A DNA stretch of 64,000 bases from Betaproteobacteria bacterium (GCA_020621405.1 JAHRYN010000006.1:178664-242663), one strand, 5' to 3'; positions 1 through 10,633 are shown, numbered from the stretch's first letter. Notes: generated by a model not told the origin, from the sequence alone. Numbers and translations are program-made.

Positions 1-3000
1 CACCGCCCGCCACACCGCCGGCGCCGGCGAACACGTTGAAAACGTCGACCGTCCTGCCACCCTCGACACGGGTGATCCAGGGCTTGCGTGTCTGGTTCAG
101 CGCACTGACGTCCAGATCCCATGTACGCAGCCTGGCATCGGCGCGGATGCCGGCGACCACCCGGGCATCGATGTCGTTGTAGGCCAGCGCACCGCTGGCG
201 CCGACCACGCCGGCGGCCAGCGAATCGACGCGGGTATTGAAGGTCGCCGTGTGATCGGCGTGCACCTCGATGCGTCCCTGTGCAGCCGTCTTCAGCACCT
301 CGGCGGCCGTGCCACCGCCGAGCAGCGCCTGCGTATCGGACAGGTTGCGCGTAGACGCCGACGCGGCAGCGCCGCCGATGATGCCGCCCGAACCGGCCAC
401 CGCGTCGGCATGGGTGGTGTCATCGCCGGTGGCGAGCACGGTGAGCGAGGCGCCGACGGTTCCTGTGTTGTTGTTGTCGATCGACGCCAGCGTCACCGAA
501 TTCGCGTCGGCCGAGGCGAGATTGGCACCCAGCGCGAGCAGGCCGCCAACCGTCACGCCGCTGGTTTCCGCAGTCTGGCGCGTCTGGTTCGAGGCCGTGA
601 CCGAGGTCGCATCGCCGATATCGAAGGTGTTGTCGCCGCCGATCAGCGCATTGACGCGGGCATTGCTGCCGGCGACTGAATTGCTGCCATTGGCGCTGAC
701 CAGCAGCGAGCCGCCGGTGGCATTGGCATAGGAATACGCGGTGTTGGCCAGGCCGGGCAGCAGGGTCGCCGCATTCAGCGACAGGCTGCCGGCCGTGATG
801 CCGTTGTGGCGACCGACCGTGGCGAAAGATTGCGTCGCGGCCGTCGCCTGCGCCAGCGATACGCCGATCGACACCGCGAGCGAGCCGTTGTAGCCCCGGG
901 CGACCGCACTGACCTGCGGCGTGCTGCGTGCCGCCACCGACACGGCCGATCCGGGCGCCGTCACCGTCACCCGGTCGGCGATGCCGGCTCTGGCCGTACC
1001 GCTGGCGCTGGCCGTCGCTTCGGAACCGGAACCTGCAGCCACGCCGCCCGAACCAGCGGTCGCCTGCGCGCTGACAGTGTCGCCGCGCACCGCTTCGATT
1101 TCGAATACGCCACCGGAGGTGGTGACGCCCGTGGCTGCCGCTGCGACCTTGGCATCCGCTGCGCCGACCTGCGCCGTGGTCGTGCCGGTCTTTTCCGCCC
1201 GCGACTTGACGATGCCCGCCGCGACGACACCGACCGCATAGCCCTGCGCGCTCGAATGCGCATCCATCGCGTCGCCCGCATGCACCCGCACGTCACCTGC
1301 CGCGGAACCGACGGTGGCATTCGTGCCGTCGCCCAGTTTCGCTTCGACCGTATTGGCCAGATCGGCGGTGGCCACGGAGGCGCCGACGCCGACCAGTCCG
1401 CCCGCGGCCTGGAAGCTCGATACGCTCACCGCCTCGCTGCCGGTATCCAGACGGCCGGTGTCCGCGCTCAGTTCGATGTCGCCACCATCAGCCTGCAGCG
1501 TGATCTTGCCGGCGGTCGTCGCGCGCACATCGTGACGCACGTCGAGCACACCGACTGCCGCGCCGACGCCCGCCACACCGCCGACGGCCAGACCGCCGGC
1601 CTTCACGTCCACCCGGTCCAGTTCGCTTGCGCCGATGCGGATGTTGCCGCCGGCCTGCAACGTGTCGCGCGTGCCATCGGTGTCGATGATGCGCGCACGC
1701 GTCGCGCCATCCGGCGCCTGGGCGATGTCATCCCTGGCCGCGACCTTTGCGCGGCCGTTGACGCCGCTGATGTCGTCCTCGGAAAAGCTGTCGGTGGCCC
1801 GCATGTTGCCGCCGCTGTCGCTGGTCGACAGCCGGTCTTCATTCGAGAAATCCTGCGCCGTACCCAGCGTGCCCTGGCTGCCGTCCTTCTTGCTGTCCAG
1901 CTCGCCGGATGCATCGCCGTTCAGGCCGGCGTTGAGCAGGGTCACCGCCGCAGCGCCGCCGATGCCGACGGTGCCGCCGGCGCCCAGCGCAGCAGCGACA
2001 TTGGTCAGCCGGCGATGGGCGGTGGCGCTGACCGCGATGTCCTGATCGACATGGACGTCACTGTCCTGGATCGTTGCTGTCGTCGTGTTGTCGATCTTGG
2101 TGATCGATGCCCCGGCGCCGGCACCCGCCAGCCCACCGACTGCCGCGGCGCCGGCGTGACTCTCGGTCACGACCGAGTCGGTCGCGCTCACCGCCAGCCC
2201 GCCCGACCGGTCGCTTGCGCTGCCGACACGACTGTCGATCACCGACGCCTCCGTCGTGCTGTCGATGATGCCGACCGCCACCGCGCCGGCCACACCTGCG
2301 GTGCCGCCACCGGCGCCGCCGATGGCCCAGGTGCGCATGTCGGTCGCGTTGCCCGCGGTCACATTCACCTGGCCATCGGCATCGACCGCGGCGTCCTCGA
2401 TGCGCGCGCGCGTAGTGCTGGTGTCCAGACCGACCGCGAAGGTGCCGGCCAGCGCGGCGCCACCCACGGCCAAGCCACCGCCGGTGACGAAGAAGGTCGA
2501 GCCGTGGTGGGCTGCGACGTCGAGTGCGCCGACATCGAAGGTCGCTCCGGTTACGTAGGCGTCGGTCGTGCTGGTGAACTTGGCGACCGAACCGCTGCCG
2601 ACCGCAGCGACCACGCCACCGGCACCGCCGACGACCACCGACGACACGCCTTGCGCCGACAGCGCGTCGACGGTTGCCGCACCCTTCGCATCGACCACGG
2701 TCGTCGCGCCGCTCACGCCGGCGGTGGTGTTGCGCTCGAACACATTGACGTCGGCCGAGGCACCGAGGCCGGCGGCGCCGACCGCGATCGAGCCGATGAA
2801 GGTGTTGCCGTAGGCATGATCCGCCGCCCGAATGCTGACCGCCTGCGCGGCCGAAGCCGTCGTGTTGTCGCCGCCGTTGAGCACCGCATCGCTCACCGTG
2901 GCCGAAGTCTGCCCGCCGATCAGATTGACGCTGGCGGTCACGGCCACACCCGCGTACAGGCCGCCGGCGACGTTGGCCACCGCAGTCGTCGTCTGGTGCG

Positions 3001-6000
3001 TGGCCAGCGCATTCACCGCAATGCCGCGCACGTCTTCCTTGCCGCGCGATGCCGTCAGGTCGGGTGCATGGAAGGGATTGGACGACGAATAGCCACCGCC
3101 CTTGGTGCTCATCCGGTCGATGCTGGCATGCAGATCGGCATCGGCGACCACGCCGGTATTCACGCTGACGCCGGTCCCCTGCTTCGCCCGCGCCGCCACC
3201 CGACTCCCCTTGATCGCCGCTTCGGTAGTGCCGGAAATGTCGTTCACCGTCACCGACGCACCGACACCGGCGGCCGCCAGACCGATGCCGGCGGCACCCG
3301 CCAGCACCGAAATCCTGTCGTCGGCTTCAGCCAGCACGGCGACATCATCGCGTGCCTCGATCACGGCACCGTTCTCGATCAGCGCACGCGTATCGGAACC
3401 GAGCAGATTGACCGCGACCGAACCGCCGACGCCGACCTTGACGCCGGCACCCACACCGACCGACGCAGTCTTGATGGTGGCCAGCGAATCGGCGCTGATG
3501 ACCACGCTGGCGACGTCGAAGCCGTCCGCCGTCTTCTTGCCGGACACACGGGCGAGCGTCACGTTGTCGATGTCGTTGACCGCGACCGCGGCGCCGAATC
3601 CGGCCGACAGGCCCAGACCGACGCCACCGGCCAGCGACTCGATGGTCGTGGTGTCGGTCGCGCTGACCGTCACGTCGGCGGCCGAGGCGTCGACGTCCGA
3701 GTCGACGATTTCAGCTTTCGTGCTGGTGCCGTCGGTGAAGTTGGTCGATGCCGAACCGGCGCCGCCGAAGTCCTTCGCCAGTCCGCCGGCGACCGAGGCG
3801 GACCGGATGGTCGACGCGTTGCTGGCGGTCAGCGTCAGCGACGCCACGCTGGCACCGGTCGGATCGGTCACCAGCGCATCCTCGAGCGCCGCCCGCGTCT
3901 GGTTGCCGATGTCGTTGTACGCGACGGCCACACCGATGCCCGCCGTGCTGAGCGAAAACCCGACCGCACCGGCGAGCGACTCTATGGTCGACAGGTCGCT
4001 GGCCGTCAGTGCGATGGCACCGCCCGACTTCAGCGTGACCGTGTCCGCCAGCGCGCGCGTTTCGTTGGTGATCGAGTTGATGGTGACCGCTCCGCTCAGC
4101 GACACGCCATTCGACGCACCCAGCGAGGCGGCGACCGACACGATGCCGTTGTCGCTGGTCGCACTGGCGGAGATGCCGTTGCCACCGCGCACCACCTCTT
4201 CGTCGCTGTCAGTGCTGTCGCCGAGCAGTTCGGCGACGGTGTCGGAATCCACCGTCGAGATCGCGACCGCGGCGCCGAAGCCGGCCTTGCCGCCATAGCT
4301 CGCCGCGCCGGCCACGCTGCGGATGTCCGATTCGTCGCGTGAGGTCAGCGTCACGGTGCCGCCGGTATCGACGCCGGCGCTGTCGATGGTCACGCGCGTG
4401 TCGTTGTCGACATTGCTGTAGGCCACCGAACCGGCGGCGCCGACCTTCTGTCCGGTCGCCACGCCAGCTGCGATCGACCACATCGCACCGCTGTTGGTGG
4501 CGGTGAGCAGGACATTGCCGGCACCGGACAGCGTCAGCGAGGTCCGGGCAATGGCGGCCTGCGTGATCTTGTCCAGCTGGTTCCAGGTGAAGGCGCCGCC
4601 CAGACCCGCCTTCTTGCCGCTGCCGACGGTCAGCGCACCGGCGCCGGCCAAGGCCAGTGCGCTGTCGCCCGAGCTCAGGCTCAGACCGTGCGACAGCACA
4701 ACCGTCCGGTCGGTCACCAGATCGGCATCGACGTCGATGCCGAGCGATGATCCAGCCTTCCCCTGCACCGCCACGCTGGCGAGGTCGGAGACCGCGGCGA
4801 CGGTCGTGTCGGTGATCGTGTTGATCGACACCGCCGCCGAAATGCCGATGCCGGACTTGCCCTGCTCGCCGGCATCCTTGGCGTTGGTTTTCTTGCCGTC
4901 GCCGCCCGGTTTTCCGTCGCTGCTTTCATCCGAGCCTGCCGGCAGCGAGCCGGCGACGGAGAACGCGCCCTGCGTGGCATCGGAAACCGCTTTCAGATAG
5001 ACATTGCCGCTGGCCGTGAGCGTACCGCCGGTGCCGGTTTCAAGCAGCCGGTTGCCGATCAGCGCGCGCGTGTCGCGGTCGAGATCGTTCACAGCGATCG
5101 AGAAACCGATGCCGACGCTGCCCGAACGCGCAATGCCGCCTGCGACATTGATGGACATGCTGTTGTCGGTCGCCTGCAGCACGACGTCGCGCGCATTGAC
5201 GGTGGAGCCCGACGCGATCTGGGCAGTCGTGCGGAAGGTGGTGTCGATCAGCGAGAAGGCGCCCTGGATCGACACCTTGCCGGCCTTGCCCGCCGCTTCG
5301 GCGATGACGATCTGGTCGAAATCGGTGTCCGCCAGCACGGCGAGACCATCGGCACGCACCGTCGCACCGCGCGCGACCGTCGCATCGGCGCCGCCGGTCA
5401 GCGTCAGCTGGTGGTAGGAACCGCCAAACCCGGCCGCGGCACTGTTCGCGCCACCGTCCGGAAGCGCGGTCAGATCGATTTCCGGCACGCCCACAAGGTT
5501 GAGCAGCGCATGCCCGGCGTGCGCCGACACGGTGACGTCCTGCGCCCCGGTCACCGGCGTGGTGCCGGCGTTGATCTGCGCCGAACCGATCTTCGCATTG
5601 GCCTGACTGTCGAGAGTGAAATGGTCGACCGCGCCAGCGAAGGACAGCCGCTCGCTCTCGACGCCACTCTGCACCCACGACGTCGCATTGATCGGACTGC
5701 CGATCAGGCCGTACAGCGTGGTTCCGAAGGTCTCCCACGCATCGACCTCGCTCCAGCCCTTGTCCAGTAGTGCAACGTAGGCGTCATAGCCATCTATCCA
5801 CTGCTGCCAGAACGGCGTCAGCGAGGTGTCGGCCGCTACGGTGATGGCGCCTGCGGCATTCACCACCGCGCCGTCACCGATCAGCGCGTCGGTGCGGTGG
5901 TGCATGTCGATCATGGCGATCGAACCGGACACCGCGATCTGCTTCTTTTCCTCGGTGTTCTTCGACGGCGCATTCGGATCGGGCTTTTCCAGCGCGCGCT

Positions 6001-8494
6001 CGTCGACCGCTGCCGAGGTCGAGAACGACAGCGCCTCCTCGGCACGCGCCAGCACATCGACCCGGCCGCGCGAGGTCACGTTCGCGCTGCCGGCAATTTC
6101 CGCCTTCACGTTATTGGTGTTGTCGATCCACGCGAAGGACGCCGACAGGCCGAACTTGCCGCTCGAACCGCTGCGCGCATCGGTGCTCGGCACGCCTGCA
6201 ACGAAGGAGGTCAGCGCTTCGAACAGCGCCACGTCGATCGGGCGGGCGTTGCTGAATCCCTCTTCCGGATTCGGGTCGCCTGCCGTTCCGGCGGCGGCCG
6301 ATACCTCGGTCTGCGCGTCATCGCCCAGCGATGCCTTCACCGCCACCTTGCCGGCGTCGGTCACCGTGCCGCCGAGCGAGGCGGTCATCGTCGTGTGGTT
6401 CACCGACACCGCAATGCCGGACGACGCCATACCGTCCTTGAAGGAACTGCCGTTGGCCGACACGGTGATCGACTTCGCACCGGTCGCTTCCACATCGAGC
6501 GAAGCGGCACGCTCGATCGTCGCCGTGCTGCTCACCGTCGTTTCGGCACGCTGGTTCGATACCCCGACGGCAAAGGCGAAGTTCGCGTACTTGCTCGCCG
6601 ACGACAGCATGTTGTTGTAGTGGCCGGTGTTGATGGTGTCCACCTTCACCAGCAGCAGGCTGTCGGCCTGGGAACGGAGCGTCATCGCGCCGCCGGACGC
6701 CAGCGTGGCGCTGCGGATATCGACGGTCGCCAGCGCATCGGTTTCGCCGTAGCCGATGCCGAGGACGGAACCGACCACCCGCATCGAGGCGTCGGTCTGG
6801 GCGATGGATTCGATCGTCAGATCGCCGCTCGCCTCTATCCGGGCGCCACCATCGACCGACACCGTCGCGTGCGCCACCGACACGGTCGCATCAACCGCCA
6901 GTGCCAGATCGTCGAGAAAACCCAGCACCGCGTCGGCGTATTCATTGCCGGTCCACACCCACTTGTCGTTGGCCGTGGCCCTCAGCGTGATCGCGCGCCC
7001 CTTGATGATGGCGTTGCTGACCGTGATCGACGCGATGGAATCGTCGACCGACCCGAGGATGGGGGTAGACTGGTTGTCCGTGGCCAGCAGCTTCACATCA
7101 CCGGCGGCAAAACCGTTGGTTGCATGCGCCAGTATCTTGCTTCCGGACCTGAGGTCGATGTGCCGGGCTTCGAAGGTGATGTTCCCCGAAGCCGCGATCG
7201 AGGCGCCGGTCAGATGGCTCGCGGCATCGCTGCCCGCGACACGGCGACTGGACACGGTGACGTTCTCGCTGACCGTGATCGTGTCGTCCGCCTGCAGCAG
7301 CAGGTCGGCACCGGTCGGCGCCGGCACGCCGGCTGGCAGCGTTGCATAACCGTCGGCACCGCGCAGCAGGTTCGCCAGGACCGAAATGTTCGTGGGGTCT
7401 ATCAGCACCCGGCCTGCGACGCCGCCCCGACCGTCGGCGAGGAACTGACCGCCGGCCAGTTGCACCGTGTCCTTCGCCGAGAACTCGATGAAGCCGCCGT
7501 CTCCCGTCCGGCCCGCGCTCGCGTCCAGCACCGCGCCGCTGCGCAGCACCGCATTGCGCTGCGCCAGCGCGTCGATCCGCCCACCGTCCGAATCCGCTCC
7601 GTCGCCCGCCGCCGTCACCATCGCATTGACGTCGACCATGAGGTCGCGCCCGGCGCGCACATCGATCCCGCCGCCCGCCGTGCCCGCTCCGCCCCGCGCG
7701 TCCAGACGACCCGACACTGCAATGTCCTCGACCGCTTCGATGAAGATTCGTCCCGACTTCTCCACCAGCCGGCTGCCCACGGCGACGCCTTGCGCATTGA
7801 CCACGTCGCTGAAGTCCGGCGCACGGCCCTCGAAGCGCGCTCCGGTCAGCACCTGACCGGCCACGCTCACCGTGCCCGCCGCCAGACTCACCGACTCGGC
7901 CGCGTTGATCCGCCCGTCTATCCGGATCACCCCACTGGCCGACAGCGGCGCGCTGCCGCTCAGCAACTGGCCGACCGCGCCCGCGTCCGGCGTGCCCGAG
8001 GCACCGAAGAAGCCATCGACGAAACCCTGCGTCGGCGTGCTCACCGACAGCGAACCGACATTGACCACGCCGCTGCCGCCAACCACGAAGCCGTGCGGAT
8101 TGGCGAAATACACATTCCCGCCTATCCGCCCGTCGCGGATCGCGTTCACCGTCCCGTCGATGTCCGTGCGCGTGTCGCGCACGATATTGACCAGATTCAG
8201 CGCCCCCGTCGGCACGTGCAGGTTCGCTGTCTGCCCGGCATTCACGCTGAAGCTGCGGAACGAGTTGAAACCCGTGGCCCCCGCAACCGTCCCGGTACGG
8301 ATGTCCGTCACCGCGCCGGCCGTCGTCACCGTCGTCAGCGTCCTCCCGTCCACCTGGATCGCCTGACCCCACGCCTGCGACGACAGCAGCAGCGGTACGC
8401 TCGCAAGACCAGCAAGCGCGCGATGCTGGAACCTCAATGCCGCGGCCAGCACACGCAGGCGGGGCAACTCATGGCACAAGCAGGTTCTTTTCAT
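1..8494 (-). CDS. Giant two-partner-secretion filamentous adhesin TpsA1, 3' end outside window
   Basis: Secreted filamentous-haemagglutinin/leukotoxin-LktA-like surface protein, exported by a TpsB partner. The minus frame is open from the ATG at 8494 to the left edge (about 2830 codons) without a stop. The start follows a GAGAGG ribosome site. An N-terminal signal peptide ends near ...SSQAWGQ (residue ~44). A TPS secretion domain follows, with the NPHGF-type motif and an IDP motif closing the domain near residue 360. The body is a long run of Ala/Gly/Val/Thr-rich repeats of beta-helix character. It is a paralogue of the 10630-25188 gene. Residues ~27-344 are nearly identical at DNA level and the remainder is clearly diverged. 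The function (adhesion, aggregation or contact-dependent effect) cannot be told without the C-terminus. Confidence 0.88.
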   Translation of the reverse strand, partial: MKRTCLCHELPRLRVLAAALRFQHRALAGLASVPLLLSSQAWGQAIQVDGRTLTTVTTAGAVTDIRTGTVAGATGFNSFRSFSVNAGQTANLHVPTGALNLVNIVRDTRTDIDGTVNAIRDGRIGGNVYFANPHGFVVGGSGVVNVGSLSVSTPTQGFVDGFFGASGTPDAGAVGQLLSGSAPLSASGVIRIDGRINAAESVSLAAGTVSVAGQVLTGARFEGRAPDFSDVVNAQGVAVGSRLVEKSGRIFIEAVEDIAVSGRLDARGGAGTAGGGIDVRAGRDLMVDVNAMVTAAGDGADSDGGRIDALAQRNAVLRSGAVLDASAGRTGDGGFIEFSAKDTVQLAGGQFLADGRGGVAGRVLIDPTNISVLANLLRGADGYATLPAGVPAPTGADLLLQADDTITVSENVTVSSRRVAGSDAASHLTGASIAASGNITFEARHIDLRSGSKILAHATNGFAAGDVKLLATDNQSTPILGSVDDSIASITVSNAIIKGRAITLRATANDKWVWTGNEYADAVLGFLDDLALAVDATVSVAHATVSVDGGARIEASGDLTIESIAQTDASMRVVGSVLGIGYGETDALATVDIRSATLASGGAMTLRSQADSLLLVKVDTINTGHYNNMLSSASKYANFAFAVGVSNQRAETTVSSTATIERAASLDVEATGAKSITVSANGSSFKDGMASSGIAVSVNHTTMTASLGGTVTDAGKVAVKASLGDDAQTEVSAAAGTAGDPNPEEGFSNARPIDVALFEALTSFVAGVPSTDARSGSSGKFGLSASFAWIDNTNNVKAEIAGSANVTSRGRVDVLARAEEALSFSTSAAVDERALEKPDPNAPSKNTEEKKQIAVSGSIAMIDMHHRTDALIGDGAVVNAAGAITVAADTSLTPFWQQWIDGYDAYVALLDKGWSEVDAWETFGTTLYGLIGSPINATSWVQSGVESERLSFAGAVDHFTLDSQANAKIGSAQINAGTTPVTGAQDVTVSAHAGHALLNLVGVPEIDLTALPDGGANSAAAGFGGSYHQLTLTGGADATVARGATVRADGLAVLADTDFDQIVIAEAAGKAGKVSIQGAFSLIDTTFRTTAQIASGSTVNARDVVLQATDNSMSINVAGGIARSGSVGIGFSIAVNDLDRDTRALIGNRLLETGTGGTLTASGNVYLKAVSDATQGAFSVAGSLPAGSDESSDGKPGGDGKKTNAKDAGEQGKSGIGISAAVSINTITDTTVAAVSDLASVAVQGKAGSSLGIDVDADLVTDRTVVLSHGLSLSSGDSALALAGAGALTVGSGKKAGLGGAFTWNQLDKITQAAIARTSLTLSGAGNVLLTATNSGAMWSIAAGVATGQKVGAAGSVAYSNVDNDTRVTIDSAGVDTGGTVTLTSRDESDIRSVAGAASYGGKAGFGAAVAISTVDSDTVAELLGDSTDSDEEVVRGGNGISASATSDNGIVSVAASLGASNGVSLSGAVTINSITNETRALADTVTLKSGGAIALTASDLSTIESLAGAVGFSLSTAGIGVAVAYNDIGNQTRAALEDALVTDPTGASVASLTLTASNASTIRSASVAGGLAKDFGGAGSASTNFTDGTSTKAEIVDSDVDASAADVTVSATDTTTIESLAGGVGLGLSAGFGAAVAVNDIDNVTLARVSGKKTADGFDVASVVISADSLATIKTASVGVGAGVKVGVGGSVAVNLLGSDTRALIENGAVIEARDDVAVLAEADDRISVLAGAAGIGLAAAGVGASVTVNDISGTTEAAIKGSRVAARAKQGTGVSVNTGVVADADLHASIDRMSTKGGGYSSSNPFHAPDLTASRGKEDVRGIAVNALATHQTTTAVANVAGGLYAGVAVTASVNLIGGQTSATVSDAVLNGGDNTTASAAQAVSIRAADHAYGNTFIGSIAVGAAGLGASADVNVFERNTTAGVSGATTVVDAKGAATVDALSAQGVSSVVVGGAGGVVAAVGSGSVAKFTSTTDAYVTGATFDVGALDVAAHHGSTFFVTGGGLAVGGAALAGTFAVGLDTSTTRARIEDAAVDADGQVNVTAGNATDMRTWAIGGAGGGTAGVAGAVAVGIIDSTTEASVIDSRVGSASDRSGGLAVSATDSVVTESHAGAAAVGGLAGAGAGASITKIDNTTTATIQDSDVHVDQDIAVSATAHRRLTNVAAALGAGGTVGIGGAAAVTLLNAGLNGDASGELDSKKDGSQGTLGTAQDFSNEDRLSTSDSGGNMRATDSFSEDDISGVNGRAKVAARDDIAQAPDGATRARIIDTDGTRDTLQAGGNIRIGASELDRVDVKAGGLAVGGVAGVGAAVGVLDVRHDVRATTAGKITLQADGGDIELSADTGRLDTGSEAVSVSSFQAAGGLVGVGASVATADLANTVEAKLGDGTNATVGSAAGDVRVHAGDAMDAHSSAQGYAVGVVAAGIVKSRAEKTGTTTAQVGAADAKVAAAATGVTTSGGVFEIEAVRGDTVSAQATAGSGGVAAGSGSEATASASGTARAGIADRVTVTAPGSAVSVAARSTPQVSAVARGYNGSLAVSIGVSLAQATAATQSFATVGRHNGITAGSLSLNAATLLPGLANTAYSYANATGGSLLVSANGSNSVAGSNARVNALIGGDNTFDIGDATSVTASNQTRQTAETSGVTVGGLLALGANLASADANSVTLASIDNNNTGTVGASLTVLATGDDTTHADAVAGSGGIIGGAAASASTRNLSDTQALLGGGTAAEVLKTAAQGRIEVHADHTATFNTRVDSLAAGVVGASGALAYNDIDARVVAGIRADARLRTWDLDVSALNQTRKPWITRVEGGRTVDVFNVFAGAGGVAGG
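7463..8417 (-). repeat. 955-bp direct repeat, copy 1 (TPS secretion domain of tpsA1)
   Basis: By eye this segment matches 24154-25108 base for base at a constant offset of 16691, with two mismatches seen (7484 C/T and 7502 T/G). It codes for the hydrophobic part of the signal peptide and the whole TPS domain of the first adhesin. Similarity drops sharply at both ends. Recent duplication or gene conversion is inferred. Confidence 0.95.
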
Positions 8495-8932
8495 CGCAGA
8501 TTCCTCTCGACAATTGTCTCCAACTGTCAATCTGCGCTTGTAGGAATTCTTCTTACTTGATCTTGAGCAATAGTGGAGGTCTTACCGACTGGTAATTCGC
8601 AACCGTCGGTCGGACAGGCGGCCCGATCAGCGACGGCCACACTGGATTCGACCGGCTGACAAAGACATGTCCGCGGCAGGAACGGACGCTGGAAGTACCA
8701 AGAGAAAATGGAAGCAAACGGCCGCAGCAGGGCGACACGTTGCTACCCGAGCTGCACCACGCGGATGGCCAGCGATGCCTGCACGAGGCGCACGGCCCTG
8801 CGGCCGATCATCTCCACCCGGCGGCGGCCTGAACGTTCCCGACGTCGCTAATCCGGCCGCGAACCACCCGAGGTCGCAACGCAGCCCACTGCCAGGCGCG
8901 GTAGCCCATCGCGGCATCAGGGCATCAGGGCA
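8495..8932. other. Intergenic region between tpsB and tpsA1
   Basis: This 438-bp gap between the tpsB stop and the tpsA1 start shows no convincing gene on either strand. It holds the conserved palindromic box at 8540-8561 and three tandem 8-bp repeats at 8913-8936. I saw no strong intrinsic terminator after tpsB. Confidence 0.6.
8540..8561 (-). promoter_or_regulatory. Putative operator box upstream of tpsA1
   Basis: The plus strand reads GTAGGAATTCTTCTTAC followed by TTGAT, an imperfect palindrome. It matches the box at 25235-25256 at 19 of 22 positions. It starts 46 bp from the tpsA1 start codon, against 47 bp for tpsA2. Shared spacing and symmetry suggest a binding site for a dimeric regulator; the regulator is not known. 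Confidence 0.55.
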
Positions 8933-8936
8933 TCAG
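8913..8936. repeat. Three perfect tandem copies of GGCATCAG at the end of tpsB
   Basis: The 8-bp unit occurs three times head to tail. The copy at 8929-8936 contains the TGA stop codon of tpsB (8933-8935 on the minus strand). Because the stop comes first in the reading direction, unit gain or loss would not change the protein. Confidence 0.85.
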
Positions 8937-10633
8937 AACACCTGGGCAACCAGCTGAACGTTGATGTAGTAACCACGCGGATCCTGCTCGCGGTCGCGTA
9001 TCGGCAGGCCTAACGTGATGCGTGCCGACAGGTTGTCCTTGAAGCCAACGTTCAGGCCCCAGCCATAGCCGGCCAGGGTATCGGTTCCGCGGGTCGATCC
9101 GACCGGCCGGAACGGCTTGGTGGCGCCGTAATCGACGAAGGCGAAGCCACTGGTGCACAGACCGGCCAGCGGCAGCTGCGGCAGCGGGTGGTGCAGTTCG
9201 AGCGACGCCGTGATGCCCTTGTCGCCGCTGAACAGGCCGGTCTGATAGCCACGCACGCTGCCGTCACCACCGATCAGGAACTGTTCGCTCGACGTCAGGT
9301 TGTCATCGGTCGTGTACTGGAACGCGGTGTTCGCATGCACCGACCAGCCGTCCGAAAAGTCCTGCACACGGCGCAGCGAACCACGCCAGATGTCGAATTT
9401 CGTCGACACGACGTCGCTGATCGCCTTCGCACTGCCGTGCGAATAAGTCAGCGAGCCACTCCAGATCCGGTCCGCTTCCCACCACTGTCCGTCGATGCCC
9501 AGCGAGCCGTCGACGATGTCGGTCGACTGGAAACGGCGGCTCTCGATCCAGCTGTCGGTGGTGCGCGTCTTGGCGCCGGCCAGCACGTCGAGTTGATACT
9601 GGCGCCCCATCAGCAGCGGATGCCGCAGCAGCGCGGTCCATGCCGTCGACTCGCCGCTGATGTGCAGTCGTGAGAAGGGGCCGTTGACGATGCGCGTCTG
9701 GTCGTTGAACCAGGACACCGTCAGACGCGTCCCTTTTGTCCAGATCGGAACGCTGTAGGACGCCGATCCACCGAGATGCCCTTCGGCGCCGACGACAGTG
9801 AAGCCCAGCGAGTCGCGCCGGCCGAACAGGCTGCGGTTTTGGTAGAACACGCCCAGCCGGTACACGCCGGTGGCCTGGCTGCCGCTGGTATCGGAGAAGA
9901 TGCGCAGCTCATGCCGGGGCGGCTCGGTCAGCGTCAGCGCCACATCGGTTTCGGCGAACTTCGCACCCGGCTTCAGTTCGGCCCGCATCTGCACGTCCTG
10001 GCTGCGGTTGAAGCGCAGCATGCTTTCTTCCAGCGCGCTCACGTCCGCCAGATCGCCCGGTTTCTGGCCGATCCGGTCCGTCAGGAAAATTTCATCGGTC
10101 GATGCGTTGCCACTGACCGTAATGCGCCCGACGCGGCCCTCGACCAGCTTGATGTTCAGCACGCCGTCCGCCACTTCCTGCGCCGGCAGGATCGCCTGGG
10201 CTGTCGGAACACCGCGCTGCCGGTAGATTTCGTTGATGCGGTCGACCAGCGCCTGCACGTCGGCCAGCGTCACTTCCCGGCCTTCCAGCCCGGCCGCCAG
10301 TTCGCGCAGCGCCTGTTCGGACAGCAACTCGGACTGCGTGAAATCGATGTGCTTGAGCAGGAAACGGCTGCCGCCGGGTGCCGGGCGAGCAGGCGCACGC
10401 TTGATCGCGTCCTGGTCCACCGCCGGTTCGCCATCCGGACGGCGCTCGCCCTCCTCGCGCAACCGTCGTTCCATCTCCCGTGAACGTTCCTGGATCACGC
10501 CCGGATCGGCCGAAGGCGGGATCACCGGCACGCTTTGCGCGGACGCGACACCTGCCGTCAGCGCCAGCCCGGCCGCCAGCCAGTTCAACCGCACACCGCG
10601 CGCCGCCTGCCTGCCCCTTGTCGAACGACTCAC
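8933..10633 (-). CDS. TpsB outer-membrane transporter (ShlB/FhaC/HecB family)
   Basis: Outer-membrane beta-barrel that recognises the TPS domain of its exoprotein in the periplasm and secretes it. It has 566 residues, typical for the family. Visible parts are a signal peptide ending near ASA (residue ~32), a charged linker, POTRA domains (~93-260, including the VxLxDVQALVDRINEIYRQRGVPTAQAILP region) and a C-terminal barrel with the conserved VRGY loop motif (SVRGYQTG), ending in Phe. The start is a GTG overlapping the tpsA2 stop (GTGA), so translation is probably coupled. As both neighbouring adhesins have the same TPS domain, it probably exports both. Confidence 0.95.
   Translation of the reverse strand: MSRSTRGRQAARGVRLNWLAAGLALTAGVASAQSVPVIPPSADPGVIQERSREMERRLREEGERRPDGEPAVDQDAIKRAPARPAPGGSRFLLKHIDFTQSELLSEQALRELAAGLEGREVTLADVQALVDRINEIYRQRGVPTAQAILPAQEVADGVLNIKLVEGRVGRITVSGNASTDEIFLTDRIGQKPGDLADVSALEESMLRFNRSQDVQMRAELKPGAKFAETDVALTLTEPPRHELRIFSDTSGSQATGVYRLGVFYQNRSLFGRRDSLGFTVVGAEGHLGGSASYSVPIWTKGTRLTVSWFNDQTRIVNGPFSRLHISGESTAWTALLRHPLLMGRQYQLDVLAGAKTRTTDSWIESRRFQSTDIVDGSLGIDGQWWEADRIWSGSLTYSHGSAKAISDVVSTKFDIWRGSLRRVQDFSDGWSVHANTAFQYTTDDNLTSSEQFLIGGDGSVRGYQTGLFSGDKGITASLELHHPLPQLPLAGLCTSGFAFVDYGATKPFRPVGSTRGTDTLAGYGWGLNVGFKDNLSARITLGLPIRDREQDPRGYYINVQLVAQVF

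Noticed and set aside
806..4342. Plus-strand open frame of 1178 codons
   Set aside because: It is antisense to the tpsA1 adhesin; Arg/His/Asp-rich low-complexity translation is typical of the complement of GC-rich Ala/Gly/Thr repeat coding sequence. The same holds for long plus-strand frames at 5897-8560, 14530-17151 and 20482-23169.
7098..8372. Minus-strand frame of 424 codons inside tpsA1, with a near copy at 23657-25291
   Set aside because: Both are other-frame readings of the 955-bp repeated secretion domain; they resemble each other only because the DNA is duplicated.
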